In this document: one piece after another, positions 26,320-35,509 of the stretch
Layout of the letters: each line of letters begins with the position of its first letter
How positions within the stretch are numbered: position 1 is the first letter of the stretch
Origin: Blastopirellula retiformator
GTDB lineage: Bacteria > Planctomycetota > Planctomycetia > Pirellulales > Pirellulaceae
Length of the DNA: 64,000 nt
Direction: 5' to 3'
Assembly: GCF_007859755.1 (NCBI RefSeq)
Contig: NZ_SJPF01000002.1
Span: 391,729 to 455,728 of the forward strand
Position numbers and translations under genes: made by a program
The notes under the pieces: model-generated
Seen by the model: the letters and a program-made list of their open reading frames with translations, nothing else
Told to the model about the DNA's origin: nothing
Databases searched by the model: none

Positions 26320-26855
26320 GCGAGCACCTTTAAGGAAGAGAGTTGACGCTGCACGCAGCTCAACAAAATTTTGCGGATGCGGTGAATGCGGACGTAGACG
26401 GTGCTGGGCTGGATGTTCAGCTGCGAAGCGGTAGCCACCACCTCGAAGGTCTCGTCATAAAACTGACTGACAAGCTCTTGATGCTCGGAAGAAAGCCGGC
26501 TGAAACAAGTCTGCAGCGCCGTCAGGCGGTCGTCGACAAGATGCTGGCGGGCGTCAACGTTTTCCCATACGCGGTTCAATGCGATTTCGGAAAGCTGGCG
26601 CGGCTTCTTCGCCTGCTGGCGGTAGTACGAAAAGACCTCGAGCCGAGCGAAGGCCCGCATCCAGGCGAAGAAGTTTAGATCGGGATTGTATTGACGCCGC
26701 TTCTCCCACATCGCGAGAGAAACCTCCTGCATCACATCTTCCGCATGGGAAGGATTCGAAATCGAAGAACAGACGTAATGAAGAATTCGTCCGTGATAGG
26801 TGGTCAAAAGGCGGATGAAATCTTCGTCCGAGATCTGACTGTCGTCTAGGTTCAT
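26316..26855 (-). CDS. ECF-type RNA polymerase sigma factor
   Basis: ATG 26855 is preceded by AAGGA at good spacing, giving 179 residues; two earlier in-frame ATGs lack such a site. Region 2 is recognisable in RLLTTYHGRILHYVCSSI, DVMQEVSLAMWEKR and NFFAWMRAFARLEVFSYYR; region 4 in FSRLSSEHQELVSQFYDETF and the helix-turn-helix QLNIQPSTVYVRIHRIRKIL. It matches the planctomycete/verrucomicrobial ECF group that is co-encoded with FecR proteins. It should direct a small regulon when released from its partner. Transcription probably begins in the gap upstream. Confidence 0.9.
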   Translation of the reverse strand: MNLDDSQISDEDFIRLLTTYHGRILHYVCSSISNPSHAEDVMQEVSLAMWEKRRQYNPDLNFFAWMRAFARLEVFSYYRQQAKKPRQLSEIALNRVWENVDARQHLVDDRLTALQTCFSRLSSEHQELVSQFYDETFEVVATASQLNIQPSTVYVRIHRIRKILLSCVQRQLSSLKVLA

Positions 26856-27192
26856 GAAGAGAGGTCCTTGATAGGGCATCATCTGCAGCTCGCCTGTTAC
26901 GCCCATAAATCATCAAGAACCTGGGAAATCCTTTCAACGAAATTCGCGAGTTTCCGAATTTGCAACTTGCGCCGTGCTGGGCGCCCCTCGCTGCCGCTCA
27001 AGCTCGCTTCTCTTCCCTTGAAGGGAAAAACCGGCGAAAGACGCCGCCCACGCGGTTGAGATTATTGGGAATCGCAGAAGGCGAAATGCGGGGGGAAGCC
27101 CCACGACAGAAGGTTTCGCCCCTCCAATGGACAGACGACGGCATGACATCCGCAATCGGCGTGGTTGGTCGCTCAAACGCCGCGAGTGCGAA
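26856..27192. other. Intergenic region without a recognised gene
   Basis: About 340 bp lie between the sigma-factor start and the terminator of the next operon. Open frames here have no family features or ribosome binding sites. The region must contain the promoter of the sigma/FecR pair, but no clear hexamers were found. Confidence 0.4.
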
Positions 27193-27245
27193 AAAAATAG
27201 GACCGTGGGACTCCCTCTTCCCAAAACAAATATGTCCCACGGTCC
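27193..27245 (-). terminator. Rho-independent terminator of the enolase-superfamily gene
   Basis: Read on the minus strand, GGACCGTGGGAC (27245-27234), a 22-nt loop and GTCCCACGGTCC (27211-27200) form a perfect 12-bp stem. It is followed at once by TATTTTTTT. It starts 24 bp after the stop codon at 27269. This is a textbook intrinsic terminator apart from the long loop. Confidence 0.88.
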
Positions 27246-27268
27246 CGTAGCGTCGCGAACGCCGGCGC

Positions 27269-28378
27269 CTAGGCGCCGAAGATGTCGAGCGCTGGCGATT
27301 TGAGCATTTCCGGTCGAACTTCGATTCCTAGTCCCGGTTCGTGAGATGCGCTCATCCTCCCCTGCTCTCTCGTCGGTGCTCCGACAGCGGTGCTCACGGT
27401 CACGTAGCTGTTGAAATCGGTCGACGTGAAACGGTTCGCTTCCGGGGTGCTATGCGCCAAGTGAGCGATCGCCGCAGTGGCGATATCGCCTCCCCAGCTA
27501 TCTTCCAGCGTCATCGCGATTCCGCACGCAACGCACAGATCACGCAGTTGTCTGGTACGAGTAAGTCCGCCCAGTTTGCTGATCTTCAAATTGACGACAT
27601 CCATCGCGCCGTCCGCTTTCGCCCGCAACAGGGCGTGCAGGCTGTCGATGTTTTCGTCCAAGATGAAAGGTTGATCGATCTGACGACGCACCGTCAGGCA
27701 CTCTTCGTACGTTGCACATGGCTGTTCGATGTAAACGTCCAGATCACGCACAGCCCGGGCGACGCGAATCGCCTCGTGTTGGGTCCAACCGGTGTTCGCG
27801 TCAGCGACCAGGCGATCTGTGGCCGGCAGAACTTCGCGAGCTGCCCGGATCCGCTCGATGTCGAGATCGGGGTCGCCGCCGACCTTCAGTTGAAACCGCG
27901 TATAACCTTCTTCGCGATACTTGGCGACGTTGGCCGCCATTTGATCGGGCGGCAACTGAGAAATCGCCCGATACAAACGAACGCTTTCGCCAAACCTTCC
28001 TCCGAGTAGTTCGCAAACCGGCATATTCGTTGACTTACCCAGTAGATCCCAGCACGCGATGTCGATACCCGACTTCACGTACGGGTGCCCTTTTAGCACG
28101 ACATCCATCCGGTCATTGATCTTCGCCAATTGGCGCGGATCTTGTCCGATCAGCGAGGGGGCGAGTTCTCGCAGACCGGTCCGTACGCCGGCGGCATAGG
28201 CGGGCAGATAAACTGGACCCAACGGGCAGACCTCGCCATAGCCGACCAGGCCGCACTTGGTCTCAACGCCGACAATTGTGCTGTCGAAAACCGAAACTGA
28301 TTTTCCTGAAGCCCATTGATACGACGATTCGACCAGAGGAAGATCAACTTGATGAGCGAAGATTCGAGCGATCTGCAT
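27269..28378 (-). CDS. Enolase-superfamily enzyme (cis-3-hydroxyproline dehydratase / proline-betaine epimerase type)
   Basis: This 369-residue protein has a capping domain with [19 protein letters not shown] and a barrel with the metal ligands in series: Asp in [11 protein letters not shown], Glu in VYIEQPC and the third acid in FILDENID. Base-region motifs are RFQLKVGG and [10 protein letters not shown]. The C-terminal [19 protein letters not shown] is characteristic of members acting on hydroxyproline derivatives (cis-3-hydroxy-L-proline dehydratase, 4-hydroxyproline betaine epimerase). The exact substrate is inferred. An Xaa-Pro aminopeptidase and a divergent AraC-type regulator nearby fit a role in proline or hydroxyproline use. 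It has its own terminator and is transcribed alone. Confidence 0.8.
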   Translation of the reverse strand: MQIARIFAHQVDLPLVESSYQWASGKSVSVFDSTIVGVETKCGLVGYGEVCPLGPVYLPAYAAGVRTGLRELAPSLIGQDPRQLAKINDRMDVVLKGHPYVKSGIDIACWDLLGKSTNMPVCELLGGRFGESVRLYRAISQLPPDQMAANVAKYREEGYTRFQLKVGGDPDLDIERIRAAREVLPATDRLVADANTGWTQHEAIRVARAVRDLDVYIEQPCATYEECLTVRRQIDQPFILDENIDSLHALLRAKADGAMDVVNLKISKLGGLTRTRQLRDLCVACGIAMTLEDSWGGDIATAAIAHLAHSTPEANRFTSTDFNSYVTVSTAVGAPTREQGRMSASHEPGLGIEVRPEMLKSPALDIFGA

Positions 28379-28439
28379 AGGAGGTATTTCTTGTTGCGGC
28401 GCAAGGTGATGTTGGAAACGAAATGGCGGAAGTCGGAAA

Positions 28440-28499
28440 GTCCAAGCGAGATTCCCGATTTCGTGAACAGAGATTAGCCTAACGACTAGGCTCTTGGAC
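28440..28499. promoter_or_regulatory. Nested inverted repeats in the divergent promoter region
   Basis: Between the enolase-family gene (start 28378, minus) and the PAS-AraC regulator (start 28526, plus), outer arms GTCCAAG (28440-28446) and CTTGGAC (28493-28499) enclose inner arms AGCCTA (28476-28481) and TAGGCT (28487-28492). This fits an operator for the divergently encoded regulator. Binding is inferred. Confidence 0.45.
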
Positions 28500-28525
28500 C
28501 TCTTGGCGATTCAAAGTGAGTTAAC

Positions 28526-29278
28526 GTGAATACGCGCACAGGCATGCCAAATTCGACCGCTGGCGGCGAAAATATGAGCGTCGACATCGAATTGCTATCG
28601 CAACTTTTCGATCAGGCGAACGATACCGCCTTCTTTGTCAAAGACGCTCAAGGACGCTATCTGGCCGTCAATGATTCGCTGGTAACTCGGCATGGCTGGA
28701 AAAAGAAAGGGGACGTTCTGGGCAAGCGATCGTCAGAGATTTGCGCCGGTGACTTTGGCGCCGTTCCCTCTCGCCAAGATGACCTCGTGCTGAGAACCGG
28801 CCGTCCGCTGATAGACCAGCTAGAGATGCAATGGCATCGACCGCAACACGCGACCTGGTGTCTGACCACCAAGTTGCCGATCCGCGACTCTCAAGGACAA
28901 ATCATCGGTCTGATCGGCTTCTCCCGCGATATGCGGACCCTGGTCGAACCGGCCGAAATCCCGGTCGAATTCGCTCAGGCGATCGACGAGTTTGAACAAA
29001 CGCTCTCGGCGGAGGTAAACCCGGCTTGGTTCGCCAAACGGTCGAAACTGTCGCCCGGCCGACTCTCTCGGCTTACTAAGCGGATTTTTGATCTAACGCC
29101 GGGACAAATGATCACCAAGATCCGGATCGCCGCGGCGACCAAGCTGCTGCAGTCGACCGACATGTCGGTCGCCGACATCGCCCATCGCTGCGGATTCTAC
29201 GACCATAGCGCCTTTACGCGCACCTTCCGCAACGCAACTGGTACGACCCCCAGCAGGTTTCGCCAGGCCCTGCCGTAG
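28526..29278 (+). CDS. PAS-domain AraC-family transcriptional regulator
   Basis: This protein of 250 residues starts at GTG 28526; internal ATGs at 28544 and 28574 are alternatives. A PAS sensor domain (about 22-135) shows ANDTAFFVKDAQGRYLAVND, DVLGKRSSEI and the closing strand DSQGQIIGLIGFSRDM. A C-terminal AraC double helix-turn-helix (about 155-245) shows KLSPGRLSRLTKRIF and AHRCGFYDHSAFTRTFRN. The PAS domain may bind a small ligand such as the substrate of the neighbouring enzyme. It is divergent from the enolase-family gene and likely controls it through the nested dyad in between. Such compact PAS-AraC proteins recur in planctomycetes. Confidence 0.85.
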   Translation: MNTRTGMPNSTAGGENMSVDIELLSQLFDQANDTAFFVKDAQGRYLAVNDSLVTRHGWKKKGDVLGKRSSEICAGDFGAVPSRQDDLVLRTGRPLIDQLEMQWHRPQHATWCLTTKLPIRDSQGQIIGLIGFSRDMRTLVEPAEIPVEFAQAIDEFEQTLSAEVNPAWFAKRSKLSPGRLSRLTKRIFDLTPGQMITKIRIAAATKLLQSTDMSVADIAHRCGFYDHSAFTRTFRNATGTTPSRFRQALP

Positions 29279-29410
29279 CGCCAGTCAGGCTCTTAGGAAG
29301 CGGTTGATTGTGCGCATATTGTCACCGCAACGCAGCTGAGCGTCCAAGAAGTTCGGGGCGAGTCGCCATAGAATGGCCATCGCCTATCCAGACAACAGGA
29401 ACCGAATTCT

Positions 29411-30712
29411 ATGCGTCATCAGCCGATCTCGTCCGAGCTCTTCGTTGCCAATCGCGCTCGTCTCACCGCACAGTTGCTCCCCAATTCGCTGGCGATCGTC
29501 CACGCCAACGACGTCTTGCCGACCAACGCCGACGGTAGTCTCAAGATCTTTCCTAACGCGGACCTCTTTTATCTGTCCGGCATTGAACAAGAAGAATCGA
29601 TCCTGCTGCTTTACCCCGACGCGTACGAGCCCAAACACCGTGAAGTCCTTTTCCTCCGTGAACCGACCGAGCGACTGCAGATCTGGGAAGGGAAGAAGTT
29701 GACCCAGGAAGCCGCCGTCGCCAAATCGGGCATTCAGAACGTCCGTTGGCTGAGTGAATTTCCGCGGGCGCTGCGCGATTGCATGCTGAGCGCCGACCAG
29801 GCCTATCTCAATCAAAATGAACATCGCTTCGCCAATACGACGGTCGAAACGCGCGATAGTCGCTTCGTTAAGCAATGTCGGGAAGATTTTCCGCTGCAAT
29901 CGTTTCGGCGACTCGCCCCGCTGTTACATCAGCTGCGAACGGTCAAATCTAAGCCCGAGCTCACGCTGATTCAAGAGGCGATCCGCATCACCCAGGCTGG
30001 ATTTGATCGAGTTCTGGAATTCGTCAAGCCAGGCGTCAGCGAGTTTGAAGTTGAAGCGGAACTTGCCCACGAGTTCATCCGGCAGCGCGGCGCTTTCGCG
30101 TACACGCCGATCATCGCCGCCGGCGACAACGCCTGCGGTCTGCACTACACCGACAACGATCAGATCTGCCGCGATGGCGAGTTGTTGCTTCTCGATGTTG
30201 GCTCCAATTACGCCAACTACAATGCCGACATGACCCGCACAATTCCGGTTAATGGCCGCTTTACGCCGAGGCAACGCGAGGTCTACGACGCTGTGCTGCG
30301 GGTCATGAACGCGTCGATCGAAGGCGCCGTCGTCGGCAAGCATTATCGCGATTGGAATCACGAGTCGCAGCTGATGATGAACGAAGAGCTCCTTTCGCTA
30401 GGTCTGCTGACCAAGGAAGATGTCGCAAAACATACCCGCGACGAGCCCGCGTGCAGGAAGTACTTCATGCACGGTCTGGGACATCCGCTGGGTCTCGACG
30501 TCCATGACGTCGCGCCGGAAGACGCCCCATTTGCGGACGGCTGGGTGATTACGGTTGAGCCCGGCATCTATTTGCCGGAGGAAGGTTTCGCCGTCCGACT
30601 GGAGAACGATGTCCTGATCACCGCCGATGGTCCAGTCGATCTGATGCGAGAGATCCCAGTCGAGGCCGAACATATTGAATCGGTCATAGCCGACGCAGCC
30701 GTGACGGTCTAG
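29411..30712 (+). CDS. pepP: Xaa-Pro aminopeptidase (M24B)
   Basis: This 433-residue protein has an N-terminal aminopeptidase P domain (about 1-165: FVANRARLTAQLLPNSLAIV, FPNADLFYLSGIEQEESILL) and a C-terminal pita-bread domain with the five metal ligands: Asp in LLLDVGSNYANYNADMTRTI (two Asp), His in FMHGLGHPLGLDVHD, Glu in VITVEPGIYL and Glu in RLENDVLIT. It releases the N-terminal residue from peptides with proline in second position, using two Mn or Co ions in the cytoplasm. No signal peptide is present. The following secreted zincin is 38 bp downstream and probably in the same transcript. Confidence 0.94.
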   Translation: MRHQPISSELFVANRARLTAQLLPNSLAIVHANDVLPTNADGSLKIFPNADLFYLSGIEQEESILLLYPDAYEPKHREVLFLREPTERLQIWEGKKLTQEAAVAKSGIQNVRWLSEFPRALRDCMLSADQAYLNQNEHRFANTTVETRDSRFVKQCREDFPLQSFRRLAPLLHQLRTVKSKPELTLIQEAIRITQAGFDRVLEFVKPGVSEFEVEAELAHEFIRQRGAFAYTPIIAAGDNACGLHYTDNDQICRDGELLLLDVGSNYANYNADMTRTIPVNGRFTPRQREVYDAVLRVMNASIEGAVVGKHYRDWNHESQLMMNEELLSLGLLTKEDVAKHTRDEPACRKYFMHGLGHPLGLDVHDVAPEDAPFADGWVITVEPGIYLPEEGFAVRLENDVLITADGPVDLMREIPVEAEHIESVIADAAVTV

Positions 30713-30750
30713 CGCTACCCGTTTCCGACCTCTGAATAGGGACAGCTACC

Positions 30751-31533
30751 ATGCAAAAGACCTTCGTCGCCACTCTTGCGATTCTTGTCGCCTCTCAGGT
30801 GTTGCTCGCCGTGGATAGCGTCACAGCAAACGATCTACCCGCCTACGAGCCGACCGAGGCCTACGAAGACCGGGTCGTGAATGGCTGGTCGATCAAGCTG
30901 AATCGCCGCTTGATTCGGGACGAGCCAAAGCTCTGTGATGACGTGATGCGCGAACTCGATCACCAACTCTATCTGGTGACCCGCGTCGTGCCGAAGCCGG
31001 CGCTCGAAAAGGTCAAAACGATCACCATCTGGGTCGAGTTGTTCGAGAAAAATACGCCGTGCGCCGCGTATCATCCCGATGTCAAATGGCTGAAAGAACA
31101 CGACATCAACCCCGATAAGCGGCGCTGCGTCGAATTGGCCAACGCCCGCAATTTCGTTAACTGGACGCATGGTCAACCTTGGATGATACTGCACGAACTG
31201 GCGCACGGATACCATCACCAGTTCTTAGAAAACGGGTTTCGGAACGCTGAAGTTCGCGACGCTTTCGAGAACGGGACGGGCGACGATCGCTATGGTCAAG
31301 TGCGTCATATCCGTGGCGGAATGCGGGATCATTATGCAGCGACCAATCCGATGGAGTACTTCGCCGAGACGTCGGAAGCCTTCTTCGGCGTGAACGACTA
31401 TTTCCCATTCGTCCGAGCCGAATTGCAGCAGTACGATCCCCATGGTCTGGCGACGATCAAGAAGATGTGGGAAATCGGTCTCGCAACGAAGGCGGATCGC
31501 CCGAACGACGAAACTCCAGCGCCGCGGGACTAG
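30751..31533 (+). CDS. Secreted zincin-type metallopeptidase-like protein
   Basis: This 260-residue protein has a signal peptide (1-27, ending DSVTAND). The gluzincin/metzincin-like core HELAH at 148-152 lies in WMILHELAHGYHHQFLENGF, giving two zinc His and the catalytic Glu149; the downstream NPMEYFAETSEAFFG contains Glu residues placed like a third ligand. There is no propeptide and the length is short. It may be a compact peptidase or a zincin-fold protein with another role. Planctomycetes encode many such proteins of unknown substrate. It follows the aminopeptidase gene closely, which fits an extracellular step of peptide breakdown. Confidence 0.72.
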   Translation: MQKTFVATLAILVASQVLLAVDSVTANDLPAYEPTEAYEDRVVNGWSIKLNRRLIRDEPKLCDDVMRELDHQLYLVTRVVPKPALEKVKTITIWVELFEKNTPCAAYHPDVKWLKEHDINPDKRRCVELANARNFVNWTHGQPWMILHELAHGYHHQFLENGFRNAEVRDAFENGTGDDRYGQVRHIRGGMRDHYAATNPMEYFAETSEAFFGVNDYFPFVRAELQQYDPHGLATIKKMWEIGLATKADRPNDETPAPRD

Positions 31534-31704
31534 CGCGTCCCCGCTTTGCCAAGCCGCGGCGCCTTCTTTGCCCAATTTCGCGGTAGTTTTGCCCGATTCT
31601 GCTATATTGGGCGTTTACAATCGAACTCGCCCCACCGAACATCACGCCCCAACTACCACCGTCCTTCTGCGCGACTGCGCTAACCCAAAACAGGTTCGAC
31701 GGAC

Positions 31705-34110
31705 ATGAAACTCCCTTTGCGACAAACCATGTGGATCGCGGCGACCCTCTTCCTTGCGTATCCTGCTGCCCTCGCAGCGGAAGGCGGCGCTTCGACCGCG
31801 GCCGACTCGACCGCCGCCAGTTTCGTGACGCGACACTGCGTTGAATGTCACGGCGACTTTGCTCCCGAGGGAGGCGTTCAACTCGATACCCTGTCGCTCG
31901 CCGCTCTGGATCCGACTTCGGCCGACGTTTGGGAGAAGGTTTTCGCCCAGGTTCAGTTTGGCGAAATGCCGCCATCCGATGCCGACTCGCAACCGACGAA
32001 ACAGGAGCGTCGCGAGTTTCTCGCCCTGCTCGACCAGCGACTCTCCGATATTGGCCGCGGCGCGAAGCTAAAAGAAAAGATGCTGCTGCCCGAATACGCC
32101 AACTACGTCGACCACGAAATGCTCTTCAGTGGCGAAATCACTGAGCCTGCCTATACGCCGGCTCGACTCTGGCGAATTCGCCCTGACATTTTTCGCGGAC
32201 TCTGGTCCGAGCCTTACGGCCGCAAACATCACCTGTCGGTCAAGATCGGCAATCCGGTTCGCCCCGATGGAGGTGAGGCGGTCCAGCATGGGCCGCATGC
32301 CGGACGCCGAATTTCTACCCGCTACTTCGATCGGGAGAAGTTCGCCAACCCGTTCTACGAGTTTGTCCATCACGCCTCGGGATTCTCGGACTATGCTCTG
32401 ATACCGGCCGACCAGGCGTCGCTCGATGCAATGCTGACCAATGCCGAGTCGATGGCCGAGATCCTAACCATCGGCACGCCGGTCAGCATCACGACCGAGG
32501 TGAAAAACAAAGATAGCCGCCATGGTAACAACCATGGCAGTTTTGTCGGCGGCGTGGTCACGACGACCGTAGAACGCCGAGGAGCGATTCCAATCGCCTT
32601 TGAGCGGTTGATGAGCAAAGAAGGCCCGACCGATCGGGAAGACTTTGCCGAGGCGCTGGACGTCGCGTTTGGTCTGCTCCTCCGTCGCTCACCAAGTGAG
32701 GCGGATGTCGAGCACTACTGGAACGACATCTACCTGAAAAACGAAGAGTTGGGGCGAACTTTGGCCCTACAGGCCGTGTTGATTTACATCGCCATCTCGC
32801 CTGAATTCGTCTATCGCCAGGAGCGCGGCATGAGCCAGCAAGACGAGCATGGCCGCCGCATGCTATCGCCGCAGGAGCTGGTCTACGCGATTCATTACGC
32901 CTTTTACGATTCGCCCCCATACGGCGTGACGCCTTTTGAGAAGTCGCCGATTTATCAAAAGTGGAGCGAACCGATCGTTCGTCGCGAAATGACCGAGCGG
33001 CACGAGCCCTCGCTCCCCAAAGACAGCTGGATTGTGGGGCAGATGGAAGCTGGCAAGCTTGCGACCAAAGCCGATGTCGAAGCGGCCGTCCGTCACATTT
33101 TCGCCGATCGAGAGCGAAACCCATTTCCCAACCACAATCACGATGTCGACCAAACGACGCGGCCCCGAGTGCTGCAATTCTTTCGCGAGTACTTCGGCTA
33201 CTACAAATCGCCCACCGTATTCAAAGACCTGGAAGAGTTCGAAAAACGGGACGGCTTTCAGCAATTCCACAAACAAACGGCGGTTCGCCTGGCTTACGAT
33301 ACCGACGCCCTCGTGTTGCACATTTTGGAGCAGGACCAGCACGTGCTGGAAGAGCTGCTGACGACCAACAAGACGTTCGTCACCTATTGGGACGGCGAGA
33401 ACGACGCACAGGCGATCAGCAAAGCAGGCGGGCGCGACAAATACGTCAACAAACATGACGCCCAAAGCTACAACGTCAATCCGCTGGAAGTGGAGTACGA
33501 CCGCAAGACGCCGCTTACCTTACCAGCCGACCAACGCTGCGGCATACTGACCCAGCCAAGTTGGCTGGTCGCTCACAGCGGCAACTTTGATAACGATCCA
33601 GTCCGCCGCGGCAAATGGATTCGCGAGAAGCTGCTCGCTGGCAGCGTGATGGACGTGCCGATCACCGTCGATGCGAAGATTCCGGATGACGAGACCCAAA
33701 CGTTGCGGCAGCGGTTTCGCGTGGTGCACGAGAACGAGTGCTGGCGCTGCCACAAGAAGATGAACCCGCTCGGCATGCCATTCGAGGCGTTCAATCATGT
33801 CGGCCGCTTTCGTGAACTCGAAAAGGGAAAGCCGGTCGACACCTCGGGCGGCGTGACCCATACCGGCATCGACCGCTTGGACGGCGACGTTGCGAACGTC
33901 CGCGAGATGATGGAACGGCTGGCCGATTCTCCGCGGGTACGACAATCGTTTCTGCGGCACGTCTTCCGCTATTGGATGGGACGCAACGAGACGCTCCGCG
34001 ATTCGCAGACGCTGATCGCGATGGACGATGCGTATGTCGAGAGCAACGGCAGCTTCCAGGAAGTGCTGGTCGCCTTGCTTACCTCCGATTCCTTTCTCTA
34101 TCGCAAGTAG
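31705..34110 (+). CDS. Haem-binding DUF1592/DUF1588/DUF1585 protein
   Basis: The 801-residue exported protein starts at ATG 31705 with a signal peptide (1-25). A c-type haem site CVECH (45-49) lies in the planctomycete-type cytochrome domain FVTRHCVECHGDFAPEGGV. The order that follows is typical of this large planctomycete family: DUF1592 (about 340-480, SPQELVYAIHYAFYDSPPYG), DUF1588 (about 610-700, CGILTQPSWLVAHSGNFDNDP) with a second CxxCH in ENECWRCHKKMNPLG, and DUF1585 at the end (RQSFLRHVFRYWMGRNETL). It likely acts in the periplasm in electron transfer or polymer degradation, function unproven. The next two genes follow within 5 and 20 bp. Confidence 0.92.
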   Translation: MKLPLRQTMWIAATLFLAYPAALAAEGGASTAADSTAASFVTRHCVECHGDFAPEGGVQLDTLSLAALDPTSADVWEKVFAQVQFGEMPPSDADSQPTKQERREFLALLDQRLSDIGRGAKLKEKMLLPEYANYVDHEMLFSGEITEPAYTPARLWRIRPDIFRGLWSEPYGRKHHLSVKIGNPVRPDGGEAVQHGPHAGRRISTRYFDREKFANPFYEFVHHASGFSDYALIPADQASLDAMLTNAESMAEILTIGTPVSITTEVKNKDSRHGNNHGSFVGGVVTTTVERRGAIPIAFERLMSKEGPTDREDFAEALDVAFGLLLRRSPSEADVEHYWNDIYLKNEELGRTLALQAVLIYIAISPEFVYRQERGMSQQDEHGRRMLSPQELVYAIHYAFYDSPPYGVTPFEKSPIYQKWSEPIVRREMTERHEPSLPKDSWIVGQMEAGKLATKADVEAAVRHIFADRERNPFPNHNHDVDQTTRPRVLQFFREYFGYYKSPTVFKDLEEFEKRDGFQQFHKQTAVRLAYDTDALVLHILEQDQHVLEELLTTNKTFVTYWDGENDAQAISKAGGRDKYVNKHDAQSYNVNPLEVEYDRKTPLTLPADQRCGILTQPSWLVAHSGNFDNDPVRRGKWIREKLLAGSVMDVPITVDAKIPDDETQTLRQRFRVVHENECWRCHKKMNPLGMPFEAFNHVGRFRELEKGKPVDTSGGVTHTGIDRLDGDVANVREMMERLADSPRVRQSFLRHVFRYWMGRNETLRDSQTLIAMDDAYVESNGSFQEVLVALLTSDSFLYRK

Positions 34111-34115
34111 GGCCG

Positions 34116-35489
34116 ATGGTTCGCAAACTAGAGATAATCTGGATCGCCGGGCTGCTCGGCTTCGTCGTTGCCGGTTCGTTGCGCGCCGCTCCTCTCTCCC
34201 TGACAGAAGCGGAGCAATTGCTGACGCAGAAGGGTACGAACTTAACCGATGACGATCTAGCCCGCGTCGCCGCCGCCCCGGGATTGACCGAGCTTGATCT
34301 AACGGCGCACTCGCGGTTGACGGCGAAATCTGCGCTGACGCTCGCGCAAATGCCGGCCTTGCAGTCGCTGCGGCTCACCCGCACTCGGTTGACTGCAGAA
34401 AGCGCGCTTGAGAAGATCGCCCAATCGAAGTCGCTGCGCCATCTCGACCTGTCGCAAGATCAGTCGTTTCGGGGCGCTGGTCTCCAACACTTCGTACACC
34501 TGAAGTCGCTCAATCTCGCTTGTCGTCGCGGGTCGTTAGGCGACGCCGGCCTGAAGTATCTAGCCCCGCTGCCCCAGCTCGAAACGCTCAATCTTGGGGA
34601 CGTCGATCAGATCACCGACAAAGGGCTGGTTCATCTGCACGGGCTCACCCAGTTGCGGACTCTCGATCTTTATGGCTGCCACCGCATCACCGACAGTGGC
34701 TTCAACGCGCTGTTCGAGAAGCTGACGAAGTTGGAGGATCTCTCGATCGCCTTCTGCTGGTGGCATCGCGGAGAGAAGCTTCAACTTCCGGCGGGACTGG
34801 TTCACGTCGACCTGAATGAGTCGAAACGATTGCAGGATGCGGCGATTATCGGTCTGGACAAGAGCCGAATACGAACGCTCAATCTATTTGAATGTCTCGA
34901 CATAACCGACGCTGCGGTCGCTAGTTTGCGTGACTTGCCACAGCTGGAAAGCCTAAACCTAGGGCAAATTCGGGCATTGACCGACGAGAGCCTGCACAGC
35001 ATCGCCACCAACACCGAACTCACGCACTTGAATCTCAGCGACAACGACAACTTTACGAGCGCGGGGCTCGCCCAACTTTCGGGATTAACGAAACTGCGGG
35101 ACCTCGATCTCTGGCATTGCGAGAAAATTGACTCTGCGGGACTCGACATGCTGAAGCGAATGAACCAGCTAGAGCGACTGTCGCTGGCCAATTGCGGCCA
35201 GATCGACGACACGGCCTTGCGACGCTTGCAGGATCGCGAGTCGCTCATCCAGCTTCACCTCGACTACTGCCCCCAGTTAACCCCGGCCGGATTGCTCTAT
35301 CTCACCGATCTCCCCGACCTGCAGGAACTGACGCTCGCTGGCTGTGAACGGCTAGACGACGAGGTGATCGTTCCGTTGGCCCGCATGAAATCGCTGAAGT
35401 ATCTGTCGCTGGAGTACTGTCCGCAGATCAGCGACCAGACGGTTGAGTCGCTGCGGTCGAAACTGCCCAACACGCAAATCATTCGCTAA
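34116..35489 (+). CDS. Exported leucine-rich repeat protein
   Basis: ATG 34116, 5 bp after the cytochrome stop, gives 457 residues; an upstream frame start at 33972 would overlap that gene. A signal peptide (about 1-24, GLLGFVVAGSLRAA) is followed by about 16 leucine-rich repeats of roughly 24 residues of the cysteine-containing/RNI type, for example LTQLRTLDLYGCHRITDSG and LPDLQELTLAGCERLDDEV. Such arcs serve protein-protein contact and have no known catalysis. Insertion of an LRR gene between a DUF1592 cytochrome and a DUF1552 Tat protein is unusual and suggests a scaffold for that exported complex. Confidence 0.88.
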   Translation: MVRKLEIIWIAGLLGFVVAGSLRAAPLSLTEAEQLLTQKGTNLTDDDLARVAAAPGLTELDLTAHSRLTAKSALTLAQMPALQSLRLTRTRLTAESALEKIAQSKSLRHLDLSQDQSFRGAGLQHFVHLKSLNLACRRGSLGDAGLKYLAPLPQLETLNLGDVDQITDKGLVHLHGLTQLRTLDLYGCHRITDSGFNALFEKLTKLEDLSIAFCWWHRGEKLQLPAGLVHVDLNESKRLQDAAIIGLDKSRIRTLNLFECLDITDAAVASLRDLPQLESLNLGQIRALTDESLHSIATNTELTHLNLSDNDNFTSAGLAQLSGLTKLRDLDLWHCEKIDSAGLDMLKRMNQLERLSLANCGQIDDTALRRLQDRESLIQLHLDYCPQLTPAGLLYLTDLPDLQELTLAGCERLDDEVIVPLARMKSLKYLSLEYCPQISDQTVESLRSKLPNTQIIR

Positions 35490-35509
35490 TTTTCGCTAAG
35501 GAACCGAGC

